The notes: generated from the sequence alone by a model not told the origin. Shown: positions 7,873-17,583, numbered from the stretch's first letter. The stretch: DNA of 64,000 nt from Prevotella sp. UBA2725 (GCA_002353825.1 DEKJ01000006.1:18754-82753), one strand, 5' to 3'. Translations and numbers: made by a program.

Positions 7873-7902
7873 TGCAAATGGATGAAATAAAAACAAATCG
7901 AT

Positions 7903-9159
7903 ATGGATATACAAATTAAACATAAGAGTTATCTTCTTCCGAAGAAATACTGGCCGTGGATCGGCGGAGGCGTCGTGCTTGTGGCCGTTCTTGTATGGCT
8001 TGGTCTTGGCAACTTCACCTCGTCATTGAAAGTCGACCCACGCGGCTTGAGCATTGGTGAGGTCACGGATGGACAGTTCGACGACTACGTCTCCGTGGAC
8101 GGCAATGTGGTGCCTATCCAGGTCGTTCAGATCTCTCCGGAAGAAGGTGGCGTCGTATTGCAGAAGGTCGTAGATGAAGGTGCACATGTCCATAAGGGTG
8201 ACGTCATCGTACGACTCAGCAACTCCAACCTCGACCTTGAGATTCTCAATGCCGAGAGCGAGCTCGCAGAGAAACAGGATATGCTTCGCAACACCGAACT
8301 GTCGTTGGAGCAGGACCAACTCAACAACCGCAATGAGGCAGCGCAATATGCCATGGATGTCAAGGCTAAGCACCGTGCCTATCAGCACCAGACACAGTTG
8401 CAGCAGGAGCAGCTCAACTCTCGCGAGGATTACCTCAAGGCGAAGGAGGACTATGAGCTCGCGCGTGAGAAGAATGCACTCATCCAGCAACGGCTGAGCA
8501 AGAGCACGCAGATGCGGCGTGCTCAGATGGCTCAGATGGCGGACAACCTCGCCTCGATGCAGAAGAATGTGCAGCTCGTCCGCGAGCGGAAGGCAAAGCT
8601 CGACGTGCGGGCCACCATAGATGGTGAGATAGGGTTGCTTGACGTCGAGCTCGGACAGAATATCCAACCGGGACAGAACATTGGTGTCATCAATGACCTG
8701 AGCGACTTCAAGGTCGAGGCGCAGGTCGATGAGCATTATATCGACCGCGTGCATCCCGGTCTTTCCGCTACCTTTGAACAGAACGGCAAGAAGTATCAGC
8801 TCACCGTGCGCAAGGTCTATCCCGAGGTGCGCGATGGACGGTTCAAGATCGACTTCGTTTTCCATGGTCCGCGCCCAGCGAACATCCGTACGGGCCAGAC
8901 CTATTATGTCGACCTGCAGTTGGGTGAGTCGAAGCGTGCCGTCCTCATTCCGAAGGGCACCTTCTACAGTGTCACGGGAGGCCAGTGGATCTTCGTCCTC
9001 GACAGGGATGGCAAGAAAGCCTATCGCCGCAACATCACCATCGGCCGTCAGAATCCACAATATTACGAAGTGCTGGAGGGCTTGCAGCCTGGTGAGAAGG
9101 TCATCGTTTCTGGCTATGAGGCGTATAAAGACTATAAGGTGTTGGATATAAGAAAATAA
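7903..9159 (+). CDS. HlyD/MacA-family periplasmic adaptor (membrane fusion protein)
   Basis: This 418-residue adaptor links the inner-membrane ABC permeases to the TolC-type channel. One membrane helix near residues 16-36 (YWPWIGGGVVLVAVLVWLGL) anchors it. It is followed by a biotinyl-lipoyl half-domain (GGVVLQKVVDEGAHVHKGDV), a long coiled coil from about 115 to 220, the second lipoyl half (LDVRATIDGEIGLLDVELGQ) and beta-barrel segments up to the end (VIVSGYEAYKDYKVLDI). This is the normal MacA/HlyD arrangement and length. The next gene starts four bases after its stop, showing tight operon organisation. Confidence 0.94.
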   Translation: MDIQIKHKSYLLPKKYWPWIGGGVVLVAVLVWLGLGNFTSSLKVDPRGLSIGEVTDGQFDDYVSVDGNVVPIQVVQISPEEGGVVLQKVVDEGAHVHKGDVIVRLSNSNLDLEILNAESELAEKQDMLRNTELSLEQDQLNNRNEAAQYAMDVKAKHRAYQHQTQLQQEQLNSREDYLKAKEDYELAREKNALIQQRLSKSTQMRRAQMAQMADNLASMQKNVQLVRERKAKLDVRATIDGEIGLLDVELGQNIQPGQNIGVINDLSDFKVEAQVDEHYIDRVHPGLSATFEQNGKKYQLTVRKVYPEVRDGRFKIDFVFHGPRPANIRTGQTYYVDLQLGESKRAVLIPKGTFYSVTGGQWIFVLDRDGKKAYRRNITIGRQNPQYYEVLEGLQPGEKVIVSGYEAYKDYKVLDIRK

Positions 9160-9163
9160 GAAT

Positions 9164-11557
9164 ATGTATTTGAAGAGCTATTTCACATTCTTGAGCCGCA
9201 ACAAGGGCTATACTGCTATCAACGTGCTGGGCCTGAGCCTGTCGATGATGTTCGTTATCCTCATCGGCGTCTACACCTGGCAGGAGTATCATGTCAACTC
9301 CCAGTATCCAAAGGCAGACCGTATCCTCGTCTATGGCCTTGACATGCACCGTGGCGCTACCAAGAGTTTGACGAGTGGTGGTCACTGGCGGCTTCAACAG
9401 CATTTCAAGTCGCGCTACCCCGAGATAGAGAGTTCGTGCGCTATCTTTGGTGGCAAAGGCAACACGGAAATGGGGTTTGTCAAGGACAACAACCGTACAT
9501 CGTATCCCACCTTGTTCGTTGACAGCACATTCTTCACAATGCTCGATATCCCGATGGTCCTTGGCAATGCGCGCACAGCACTCAATGACCGCAATGATGC
9601 TGTCGTTACCGATGACTTTGCCCGCCGCTACTTCGGATCGCCCGAGGCAGCCATGGGCAAGCAGCTCAATATGGAGGGAAGGCTGAAGTTCCGGGTCACA
9701 GGTGTGATCCCGGTAATCAGGCATTCGAGCATCCCTGAGGCGGATGTCTTTGTGAGGTTCGAGACAACGGAACTTCTCAATCCTTTTTTGACCGATGAAA
9801 ATATGAGCAATGCCACGGGTGCAGAGGTGCTCTTCCTGGAACATCCCGGTGCACACTTGGAGAGCAAGCTCGGCGATATGGACCAGTACCAGAAACAGTT
9901 CTTCTGGATCTTCCGAGGTGGTGATATTGAGACTCACACCACACTGACACCGCTCAGCAAGTTCTATTTCACGAAGATGGACTATAGTGCCGCCCTTCGT
10001 CGTGGTGATGTGCGTATCGTCAATGTACTCTTTGCCGTTGGTCTCGTCATTCTACTCTTCGCCGTGTTCAACTATGTCAACCTGACGAATGCTATCAGTG
10101 ACAAGCGGGCGCGCGAGATGGCGATGCGCCGCCTCGTGGGTGCCAGTCACCGCAATGTCGTGAACCGACTCATCTGTGAGAGCCTGTTACTTTGCGCCAG
10201 TTCGATGGTCATCGCGTTGCTGTTGGCTTGGGCGGCTGTGCCTTATACCGACAAGTTGCTTGACACCGACCTGGAACTGTCGCTCCTAGCCTCACCCTTG
10301 GGTATCGCGCTGCTTGTTCTCTTCACCTTGTTGTTGGGCTTGGCATCGGGCGTACTCCCCGCAACCGTTATCAGTCAGGTGAAGCCCATTGACATTGTCC
10401 GCGGCACGTTCCATTTTCGCACGCATCAGCGCTTATCGCAAGCGTTCATCATTGTGCAGAATGTGTGTACCATTGTGTTGATCGCCGTGGCTTTTGCCAT
10501 GTCTGCGCAGATCCATTACATGATCCATTTACCTCGTGGTTATAACACGCACGATATACTGAAGATACCTATCGGTTCTGGTGGGCCTGCGTCCTCAGAT
10601 AATGACCGGAAGGCGATGGATGCCTGGTATGATGGATTGAAGCAGATACCGGAGGTTGCCGATGCGTCAGCTTGCTATGGCACGCCGTTTGACGGTGGAA
10701 ACAACGAGACCTTTAACTTTGGACACACCACTATCTCTTCTCAGGTGATGATGGGCGACAGTCATTACATGAAGTTGTTCGGATTGAAAGTCATCAGTCG
10801 TACAGGTTTGCGCGATTCGAGCAACAATGAGGTCTATGTCAACAAGCAGATGCTTGCAGAGGAGGGCTTGCCGATGAACAGTCGATTCTATTACAAAACA
10901 ATCAACGGTGTGCCCCAGCGCCTCAATATCAGTGGTGTGTTGTCCGACTTCACCATGCGTGGCTTAGAAAGTGAGCAGCACCCTGTTGTGCTGACGATTG
11001 TTGGAGACAGCCTCCGTTATTCCCAGTGGGCAACAGCTATCCAGCTGCAAGGCGATGAGGTGAAAGGCTGCGAGGCAATACGCGAGCTCTTCCAGAAGTG
11101 TTTCGACTCACCATTGGACCTCAGCGATTTCTTCCTTGACAAGCAGATTAAGGACGAGTATCAGGCTGAGACGCGTATCGCCACCGTTGTAAGTCTCTTT
11201 GCTATCATCGCTATCGTCATCTCGCTCTTGGGCCTTGTCGCCATGTCCACCTATTATATAGACAGCCGGCGTAAGGAGATTGCGATCCGCAAGGTCTTCG
11301 GCTCTACCTCCGTGGGCGTTGAGAGGCGGCTTGTGCGGCAGTTCATGACCTATGTGCTGATCGCTTTCGTCGTCGCTGTGCCTTTAGCCGTATGGGTCTA
11401 TAGCAGTTGGGTGAGCCAGTACAGTCACCGTGCTGTGTGGTGGCCGTGGATCGTGTTCGCCGGTGCCGTGGTGTTCTTGGCCAGCTTCCTCGCCGTGTTT
11501 ATGCAGAGCCGACGGGCAGCAAGGCAGAACCCTAGTGTCAATCTCAAACAAGAATAA
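9164..11557 (+). CDS. MacB/FtsX-type ABC permease 1
   Basis: This 797-residue permease has the duplicated MacB core plus FtsX layout common in Bacteroidetes. It has an N-terminal helix (GYTAINVLGLSLSMMFVILI), a large periplasmic region, three helices near 290-420, a second periplasmic region and three C-terminal helices. The cytoplasmic motifs KRAREMAMRRLVGAS and RRKEIAIRKVFGSTS are the two coupling regions of FtsX domains. It has no ATPase domain of its own, so it must use a separate ATPase, most likely the LolD-like product of 14078-14743. Pumps of this mechanotransmission type move peptides, lipoproteins or drugs. Which one applies here cannot be read. Confidence 0.93.
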   Translation: MYLKSYFTFLSRNKGYTAINVLGLSLSMMFVILIGVYTWQEYHVNSQYPKADRILVYGLDMHRGATKSLTSGGHWRLQQHFKSRYPEIESSCAIFGGKGNTEMGFVKDNNRTSYPTLFVDSTFFTMLDIPMVLGNARTALNDRNDAVVTDDFARRYFGSPEAAMGKQLNMEGRLKFRVTGVIPVIRHSSIPEADVFVRFETTELLNPFLTDENMSNATGAEVLFLEHPGAHLESKLGDMDQYQKQFFWIFRGGDIETHTTLTPLSKFYFTKMDYSAALRRGDVRIVNVLFAVGLVILLFAVFNYVNLTNAISDKRAREMAMRRLVGASHRNVVNRLICESLLLCASSMVIALLLAWAAVPYTDKLLDTDLELSLLASPLGIALLVLFTLLLGLASGVLPATVISQVKPIDIVRGTFHFRTHQRLSQAFIIVQNVCTIVLIAVAFAMSAQIHYMIHLPRGYNTHDILKIPIGSGGPASSDNDRKAMDAWYDGLKQIPEVADASACYGTPFDGGNNETFNFGHTTISSQVMMGDSHYMKLFGLKVISRTGLRDSSNNEVYVNKQMLAEEGLPMNSRFYYKTINGVPQRLNISGVLSDFTMRGLESEQHPVVLTIVGDSLRYSQWATAIQLQGDEVKGCEAIRELFQKCFDSPLDLSDFFLDKQIKDEYQAETRIATVVSLFAIIAIVISLLGLVAMSTYYIDSRRKEIAIRKVFGSTSVGVERRLVRQFMTYVLIAFVVAVPLAVWVYSSWVSQYSHRAVWWPWIVFAGAVVFLASFLAVFMQSRRAARQNPSVNLKQE

Positions 11558-11567
11558 GGAGATAACC

Positions 11568-13952
11568 ATGAATAATATTTTTCGGACAGGACAACATTCG
11601 ATCTCCAAGATCGTGTGTCTCGCATTGAGCTTAGCAATCAGCTCGGTCATCATAGCAGAGGTCTATTTCGAGCAGACCCACGATACATATTTCCCGGGCT
11701 CTGACCGCACTTACATCATCCAGGAAAACGCTACTATGTCTGATAACTCCGGAACCCAGACGTATGACCAGACCTCGGGCGGCGTAGCCCCGGGCATCAA
11801 GCGCTATGCGCCGATGGTGGAGGCGGCCACGCGAGCCCTCTACGAGTGGGGCAGTGACACCCAGCTCAAACTGTTGGCAGGCAATGCACAGAGCGAGACA
11901 ACGGTGGAGTCGAGCATCACGATGGCGGACAGTGCCTATTTCGATGTCTTTCCCCAGCGCATCCTTGCCGGCAATCCACACGATGTCCTGTCGCGTAAAA
12001 ACTATGTCATGATCAGTTCCGACCTTGCCAAGACTATCGGCGGCAATGTCGTAGGCCGCCGCTTTACCATCGATTCGGCACCGGGTGTGACCTTCACTAT
12101 CGGAGGTGTCTTTGAAGCCTTCCCGTGGGGAGCCTCGCAGCATGGAGACGGCGTCTACCTCTCCCTCTGCTCCATCGGGCAGTTCACTTATGATGGGCGT
12201 AACATGTGGGTCGGCAACGACTCTTATCGTTCCTTTGTCCGCCTCGCCAAAGGACATAAGGCTGTCGAGTTGCAGCCTTATGTGGCAAAGATGATGCAGG
12301 ACAACTATCCACTGAAAGATATGCAGAAGGCAGGTATAAAAATGTCATACAGCTTCCAAACGCTTAACGACAACTATACCAGCAACTCGTATGTGAAGAT
12401 GATGAAGTGGATCCTGTCCATCGTCGCCTTCGTGTTGCTCTTCTCTTCGGTGATGAACTATCTGCTCATCGTCATCGGTAACATGGTGAGCCGGAGCCGT
12501 GAGATGGCGGTACGCAAATGCTTCGGAGCCGAGCGGCCAGATATCTATAAGTTACTCTTTCGTGAGGCGACGTGGAGCGTTGCTCTCTCTGTTTTGTTCG
12601 CTGCTGTACTGATCTTTGTCTGTCAAGGTGCGGTAGAGAATTTTCTATCTGCTCCCGTCGCTTCACTTCTTTTTAATAAAGGTGCGTGGATCCTTGTCGT
12701 TATCCTGTTGGTTGTATTGTTCATCGGCGGCTTCGTTCCCGGATGGCTCTATAACCACATTCCCGTGACCGTGGCTTTCCGTGGCTATGTCAGCGCACGG
12801 CGTAAATGGAAATTAGCGGTCCTTGCCGTTCAGTTTGCCATCGTAGGCCTGATGCTCTCCTTGTTATGGATTATCAACAGTCAGTATGGCAAGATGATGA
12901 ATCTCGATCCAGGCTATGATTATAATAATGTGGCGATTCTCACGGTGCAGGGGTCAACAAGCACGGACCGCCAGCGCACGCTGACAGAACTGCAGCGCAT
13001 GCCCGGTGTGCAACAGGTCAGTGCCGCACAGTATCTGCCCTTGGAAGAGTGGTATGGGTCAGGAGACGATGTCATGCTTCCGGGCGACAGTAAGCAGTTG
13101 TTCAATGCTGAGGATATGTACTGGGTTAATGACAACTACTTCAAACTGCTCAACATCAAGATCCAGCAAGGCACGTTCTTTACGGACCTCAGCGACTCTT
13201 GCCACCAGGTAATGGTAGATGCCAACTTTGCGGATAAGCTGCAGAAACTGACGGGATGGAAAGACGGAGTCGTAGGCAAGCAGATCAATATCTCCGGCCA
13301 TGAGCCTATCCAGACCTTTACGATTGTCGGTGTCTTCCGCCCTGTACAGTTGGGTAGTGTCAATCAGACGCAGAATAGCATCATCCGCCCGGCGATGGTC
13401 TTCTATGCCAAGAGCGTGCAGGGAGACATGTTGTTGAAGCTCTCCGACCTCACATCGGAGTCGATGCAAACGATCCGCGAGAAGGTCGAGACAATGTTCC
13501 CCGGAAAGAAGGTAACGTTGACGACCTATGCAACGGAGTATGGCAACCAGTATATCGCTCAGCGCAATTTCCGCAATGGCATCCTTCTCGGAGGTATCGT
13601 GGTGCTCGTTATCGCACTCTTTGGCCTCGTGGGTTACACGATGGATGAGGTGTCGCGGCGGAGCAAGGAGATTGCTATCCGTAAGGTCAATGGCGCTACG
13701 GTGAAGAACATCTTGGAGCTGTTCATTCGCGATATCATGAAGGTGGCGGTGCCGAGTGTTGTCGTCGGGTGCATAGGCGGCTGGCTCATCTCCGGCTGGT
13801 GGCTGCAGAACTTCTCGCAGCGTATCACGCTGACGCCGATACCGTTCGTGGTTGTCACGCTGCTGATCTTGCTCATCATCAGCCTTTCAGTCATCTTTAA
13901 CAGTTATAAGGTTGCGGTGAGCAACCCGGTGAAATATTTAAAGGACGAGTGA
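11568..13952 (+). CDS. MacB/FtsX-type ABC permease 2
   Basis: This second permease of 794 residues is parallel in layout to the gene just upstream. It has an N-terminal helix (ISKIVCLALSLAISSVIIAE), a periplasmic MacB-type domain, a block of helices with the coupling motif SRSREMAVRKCFGA, a second periplasmic domain and three C-terminal helices with RRSKEIAIRKVNGAT. The frame is open further upstream, but ATG at 11568 preceded by AAGGAG gives the conserved start and lies 10 bp after permease 1. Two unlike permeases suggest a heterodimeric pump or two pumps sharing one adaptor. A 22-bp repeat array begins directly after its stop. Confidence 0.93.
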   Translation: MNNIFRTGQHSISKIVCLALSLAISSVIIAEVYFEQTHDTYFPGSDRTYIIQENATMSDNSGTQTYDQTSGGVAPGIKRYAPMVEAATRALYEWGSDTQLKLLAGNAQSETTVESSITMADSAYFDVFPQRILAGNPHDVLSRKNYVMISSDLAKTIGGNVVGRRFTIDSAPGVTFTIGGVFEAFPWGASQHGDGVYLSLCSIGQFTYDGRNMWVGNDSYRSFVRLAKGHKAVELQPYVAKMMQDNYPLKDMQKAGIKMSYSFQTLNDNYTSNSYVKMMKWILSIVAFVLLFSSVMNYLLIVIGNMVSRSREMAVRKCFGAERPDIYKLLFREATWSVALSVLFAAVLIFVCQGAVENFLSAPVASLLFNKGAWILVVILLVVLFIGGFVPGWLYNHIPVTVAFRGYVSARRKWKLAVLAVQFAIVGLMLSLLWIINSQYGKMMNLDPGYDYNNVAILTVQGSTSTDRQRTLTELQRMPGVQQVSAAQYLPLEEWYGSGDDVMLPGDSKQLFNAEDMYWVNDNYFKLLNIKIQQGTFFTDLSDSCHQVMVDANFADKLQKLTGWKDGVVGKQINISGHEPIQTFTIVGVFRPVQLGSVNQTQNSIIRPAMVFYAKSVQGDMLLKLSDLTSESMQTIREKVETMFPGKKVTLTTYATEYGNQYIAQRNFRNGILLGGIVVLVIALFGLVGYTMDEVSRRSKEIAIRKVNGATVKNILELFIRDIMKVAVPSVVVGCIGGWLISGWWLQNFSQRITLTPIPFVVVTLLILLIISLSVIFNSYKVAVSNPVKYLKDE

Positions 13953-13955
13953 GTA

Positions 13956-14057
13956 CCAAAGTTTGGAACTGTCCGTTCCAAAGCGTGGAACTGTCCGTTC
14001 CAAAGCGTGGAATTGACCGTTCCAAAGCGTGGAACTGGGCGTTCCAAAATGTGGAAT
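13956..14057. repeat. 22-bp-period tandem array 1 (four units plus partial)
   Basis: Units at 13961-13982, 13983-14004, 14005-14026 and 14027-14048 are followed by a partial unit. Each contains GGAACTGTCCGTTCCAAA or a close variant, so every junction carries the dyad TTCCA-N5-TGGAA. There are no spacers between units. The array starts about four bases after the permease 2 stop and ends about 20 bases before the ATPase gene. Confidence 0.92.
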
Positions 14058-14077
14058 AATATAAATAACATAAGAAT

Positions 14078-14743
14078 ATGATTAAGGTAGAGAATCTTAC
14101 GAAGGTCTTCCGCACGGAAGATGTGGAGACCATTGCATTAGACAAGGTGTCGTTCGAGGTTAAGGACGGCGAGTTTGTAGCAATCATGGGACCATCAGGA
14201 TGTGGCAAGTCAACGCTGCTCAACATCCTTGGCCTCTTGGATAATCCGACGAGCGGCGACTACTGGCTCGGTGATAAGAACGTGGCGGGACTCAAGGAGA
14301 ATGAGCGCACAGCTATCCGCAAGGGACAGATCGGCTTCGTTTTCCAGAGTTTCAACCTCATTGATGAGCTCAACGTGGAAGAGAACATTGCCTTGCCGCT
14401 TACTTATCTCGGTATCCCTAAGGCTGAACGCAAGAAGAAAGTGGAGGAGGTGATGTCGCGTATGAATATCTCTCATCGCGCCCACCATTTCCCACATCAG
14501 CTCTCCGGAGGTCAGCAGCAGCGTGTGGCTATCGCACGTGCCGTGGTCTTTGGACCGAAGCTTATCCTTGCCGATGAGCCTACCGGTAACCTCGATTCGA
14601 AGAACGGTCTCGAGGTCATGCGTCTGCTGACAGAGCTCAACCAGGAGGGAACAACCATCGTCATGGTGACCCACAACGAGCACGATGCGCAGATCGCTCA
14701 TCGTATCATCCGACTCTTTGACGGCCATATAGAGCAAGAGTAA
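14078..14743 (+). CDS. ABC transporter ATPase, LolD/MacB-type
   Basis: This cytosolic ATPase of 221 residues fits the LolD/FtsE/MacB group. Walker A GPSGCGKST is at 38-46. A Q-loop in FVFQSFNLIDELNVEENIALP (about 90-110), signature LSGGQQQRVAIARA, Walker B LILADEPTGNLD and H-loop MVTHNEHDA follow. The phrase LADEPTGNLD and the NVEENIALPL segment are typical of ATPases that drive FtsX-type permeases. It lies after the two permeases on the same strand, separated only by the 22-bp repeat array, so it is the likely energiser of that pump. Confidence 0.94.
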   Translation: MIKVENLTKVFRTEDVETIALDKVSFEVKDGEFVAIMGPSGCGKSTLLNILGLLDNPTSGDYWLGDKNVAGLKENERTAIRKGQIGFVFQSFNLIDELNVEENIALPLTYLGIPKAERKKKVEEVMSRMNISHRAHHFPHQLSGGQQQRVAIARAVVFGPKLILADEPTGNLDSKNGLEVMRLLTELNQEGTTIVMVTHNEHDAQIAHRIIRLFDGHIEQE

Positions 14744-14765
14744 GGCGGAGTACATAAGGCAATGC

Positions 14766-14777
14766 GCAAACGTTTGC
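14766..14777. promoter_or_regulatory. LacI-type operator palindrome GCAAACGTTTGC
   Basis: This perfect 12-bp palindrome with central CG is of the kind bound by LacI/GalR-family regulators. It is about 80 bp upstream of malQ, the first of three alpha-glucan genes. A weak -7-like box TAATTTCG is at 14834-14841. LacI-family control of maltodextrin genes is known in Bacteroidetes. The regulator itself is not in this window. Confidence 0.6.
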
Positions 14778-14856
14778 ACCACTTTCTTAGCGGTTTTTGC
14801 ATGATGTAAATCAAGTAATTGGCGCTTTTTCCTTAATTTCGCACATAGAAATAATA

Positions 14857-17553
14857 ATGCTAAAGACTATGAACTTACGTTTCAATGTAGATTACCGCAC
14901 GAGGTTCGGCGAGGAAGTGGTGCTGAACCTTGTCAATAACTCTTCAGAGGAAGCGCAGGTCACTAAGTACCACATGATGACTCAGAGTGGGAAACGGTGG
15001 TCCTGTGAGCTGAAGATGGACACCCCGTCGGACACGCTGTCCTACTTCTATGATATTGAGTGCCAGGGACATTCGGAGAGGCATGAATGGACAACCATCA
15101 TGCACACACTGGAGCTCAGCGCTGTGAATGGCAATGAGTATACAGTGTATGATCAGTGGCATGACATCCCCGAGGATTCCTATCTCTATAGTTCGGCTTT
15201 CACCGACTGTATCCGCGCTTGCAAGGTGAAGAAACCGGCCAAGACAACGTTTGCACGCACTATCCGTTTCATTGTGCGTGCTCCGCAGCTCAACCATTCC
15301 AACCTCGTGCTTGTCGGCGAGGGTGATGCGCTCGGCAACTGGGATCTGGCGAAGGCACGCCCAATGACGCAGCACAACTACAACGAGTGGGTTATCGACC
15401 TCGATGCAGCCTGGTTCGCAGGTGATACCATTGAGTTCAAGTTCGGTGCTGTGAGCGAAAAGGATAAGAAAGACGTGCTGTGGGAAGATGGTATGAACCG
15501 TACGGTCCACATCCCAGCTCTTGCCCCCGGCAATGTTGTTGTTTACGATCTCAGCCAGGCTTTCTTTGAGATTTACAATACGCGCGTAGCAGGTACCCTC
15601 GTACCGGTCTTCTCGCTCCGTACGAAAGAGTCGTTCGGTGTCGGTGATTTCGGAGATCTGGAGAAGATGATAGACTTCATGTGTGAGACAGGGCAGAAAG
15701 TGCTGCAAGTGCTGCCTATCAACGATACGACAATCACACACACGTGGACCGACTCTTATCCTTATTCTTGCATCAGTATCTTCGCCCTTCATCCGCAGTA
15801 TGTCAACCTTCATCGGCTGCCGTTGCTCGATGATGAACAGAAACGTGAGCATTATGAGAAACTGCGCCGTGAGCTCAACGCCCTGCCGCAGATCGACTAT
15901 GAGCGCGTGAACAATGCCAAGGTGGCTTACCTTCGTGACCTTTATGCCCAGGTGGGTGCAAAGATCCTCGGTACGCATGCTTTCCGTGAGTTCTTCAAAG
16001 AGAACGGTGAGTGGCTCGTGCCTTATGCACAGTACTGCACGCTGAGAGACAAGTACGGCACAGCCGACTTCTCGCAGTGGGAGGACCACAACCAGTGGGA
16101 TGAGGCTGACCGTAAGAAGCTCTCTGAGCCCCGCTCGAAAGAATATAAAGAGGTGGCATTTTGGTATTATGTGCAGTTCGTGCTGAGCACACAGATGAAA
16201 GCCGTGCACGACTACGCCCGCCAGCATCATGTCATCCTTAAGGGCGATATCCCAATTGGCGTGAACCGCTATGGCTGCGATGTGTGGACAGAGCCGCGCT
16301 ACTTCAACCTCAACGGTCAGGCCGGTGCACCGCCTGATGCTTTCTCTACCAATGGTCAGAACTGGGGCTTCCCAACCTACAACTGGGATGAGATGCTCAA
16401 GGACGGATGCAAATGGTGGATCCGCCGTTTCAAGAATATGGCCAACTATTTCGACGCTTACCGCATCGACCATGTGCTTGGTTTCTTCCGTATCTGGGAG
16501 ATTCCTATCAATGCCGTTCACGGACTGCTCGGACAGTTCGCCCCGGCTCTTGGCATGACCGCCGACGAGATCCGTGGCTATGGTCTCAACTTCCAGGAGG
16601 AGCGTTTCACCGAGCCGTTTATCACCGACTGGGTGCTCGACCGCGTCTTCAAGGAGCGTGCCAATGAGGTCAAGGAGAAATATCTCGACCGTATCGATGG
16701 CGAGCGCTATAAGATGAAGCCACAGTATGACACGCAGAAGAAGATTCAGAAACTCTTCGAGAACGTCACCGACCAGAACGAGCTCAACTTCCGCGATGGA
16801 CTCTATTCGCTTATCAGCGATGTGCTCTTCGTGCGTGACCGCTCGGATAAGAACAAGTTCCATCCGCGTATCTCTGCTCAGTTCGACTTCATCTACGAGA
16901 GTCTCTACGACAACGATAAGGGTGCATTCAACCGCCTCTACAACGATTATTTCTATCGTCGCAACAACCAGTTCTGGTATGGCGAGGCAATGAAGAAACT
17001 GCCTGTGCTCGTGCAGGCTACCCGTATGCTCGTTTGTGCCGAAGACCTCGGTATGGTGCCCGACTGCGTGCCATGGGTTATGAACCAGCTGCGTATCCTC
17101 TCCCTCGAGATTCAGTCGATGCCGAAGGATCCGCATGTACGCTTCGGCCATCTGTCGCGCAATCCTTACCGCTCTGTCTGTACGTTCTCCACCCACGATA
17201 TGGCAACGATGCGTCAGTGGTGGGATGAGGACTGGCCGCGTACGCAGGAATACTACAACACGATGCTCTACCGTCAGGGCCCCGCACCGCATCCACTGCC
17301 AGGCTGGCTTGCCCGCGACATCATCTCGCGTCAGCTCACAAGTCCGTCGATGCTCTGCGTATTGAGCATTCAGGACTGGCTCGCTATGGACGAGAAGCTG
17401 CGCCTTGCCGATGCTGACAAGGAGCGTATCAATGTGCCGGCTATCGTGCCTTACTATTGGCGCTATCGCATGCACGTTAATATCGAGGATCTTATCAACA
17501 GCAAGAGCTTCGCACAAAATATCAGAGACCTCGTGCAGGAAAGTGGTAGATAA
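14857..17553 (+). CDS. malQ: 4-alpha-glucanotransferase (amylomaltase, GH77) with N-terminal CBM20 modules
   Basis: This enzyme of about 898 residues transfers alpha-1,4-glucan segments between malto-oligosaccharides, releasing glucose. The first 270 residues hold starch-binding CBM20-like modules (LRFNVDYRTRFGEEVVLNL, and LVLVGEGDALGNWDLAKARP with the GDALGNW motif). The GH77 barrel follows: SYPYSCISIFALHPQYVNL, the nucleophile region YFDAYRIDHVLGFFRIWEIP, the acid/base region LVCAEDLGMVPDCVP and FSTHDMATMRQWWDED. There is no signal peptide, so it acts in the cytosol. ATG at 14857 or 14869 are both possible starts. The open frame upstream to 14797 is not conserved in character. It is followed by susB- and pulA-like genes, a maltodextrin cluster with no SusC/D pair nearby. 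Confidence 0.95.
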   Translation: MLKTMNLRFNVDYRTRFGEEVVLNLVNNSSEEAQVTKYHMMTQSGKRWSCELKMDTPSDTLSYFYDIECQGHSERHEWTTIMHTLELSAVNGNEYTVYDQWHDIPEDSYLYSSAFTDCIRACKVKKPAKTTFARTIRFIVRAPQLNHSNLVLVGEGDALGNWDLAKARPMTQHNYNEWVIDLDAAWFAGDTIEFKFGAVSEKDKKDVLWEDGMNRTVHIPALAPGNVVVYDLSQAFFEIYNTRVAGTLVPVFSLRTKESFGVGDFGDLEKMIDFMCETGQKVLQVLPINDTTITHTWTDSYPYSCISIFALHPQYVNLHRLPLLDDEQKREHYEKLRRELNALPQIDYERVNNAKVAYLRDLYAQVGAKILGTHAFREFFKENGEWLVPYAQYCTLRDKYGTADFSQWEDHNQWDEADRKKLSEPRSKEYKEVAFWYYVQFVLSTQMKAVHDYARQHHVILKGDIPIGVNRYGCDVWTEPRYFNLNGQAGAPPDAFSTNGQNWGFPTYNWDEMLKDGCKWWIRRFKNMANYFDAYRIDHVLGFFRIWEIPINAVHGLLGQFAPALGMTADEIRGYGLNFQEERFTEPFITDWVLDRVFKERANEVKEKYLDRIDGERYKMKPQYDTQKKIQKLFENVTDQNELNFRDGLYSLISDVLFVRDRSDKNKFHPRISAQFDFIYESLYDNDKGAFNRLYNDYFYRRNNQFWYGEAMKKLPVLVQATRMLVCAEDLGMVPDCVPWVMNQLRILSLEIQSMPKDPHVRFGHLSRNPYRSVCTFSTHDMATMRQWWDEDWPRTQEYYNTMLYRQGPAPHPLPGWLARDIISRQLTSPSMLCVLSIQDWLAMDEKLRLADADKERINVPAIVPYYWRYRMHVNIEDLINSKSFAQNIRDLVQESGR

Positions 17554-17583
17554 TTTTTTATTAATCCGGTCTTTGGATTATAC

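Noticed and set aside
8023..9060. Long minus-strand open frame opposite the hlyD-like gene
   Set aside because: Leucine- and valine-rich shadow of the coding strand without recognisable protein features.
13956..14057. Possible CRISPR array (and likewise at 24410, 39522, 63635)
   Set aside because: Units are 22 bp and directly adjacent with no unique spacers, and no cas gene is nearby.
14944..17517. Open frame of more than 850 codons on the minus strand opposite malQ
   Set aside because: It mirrors the malQ frame through codon bias, has no domain-like sequence, start signal or promoter, and malQ on the plus strand is certain.
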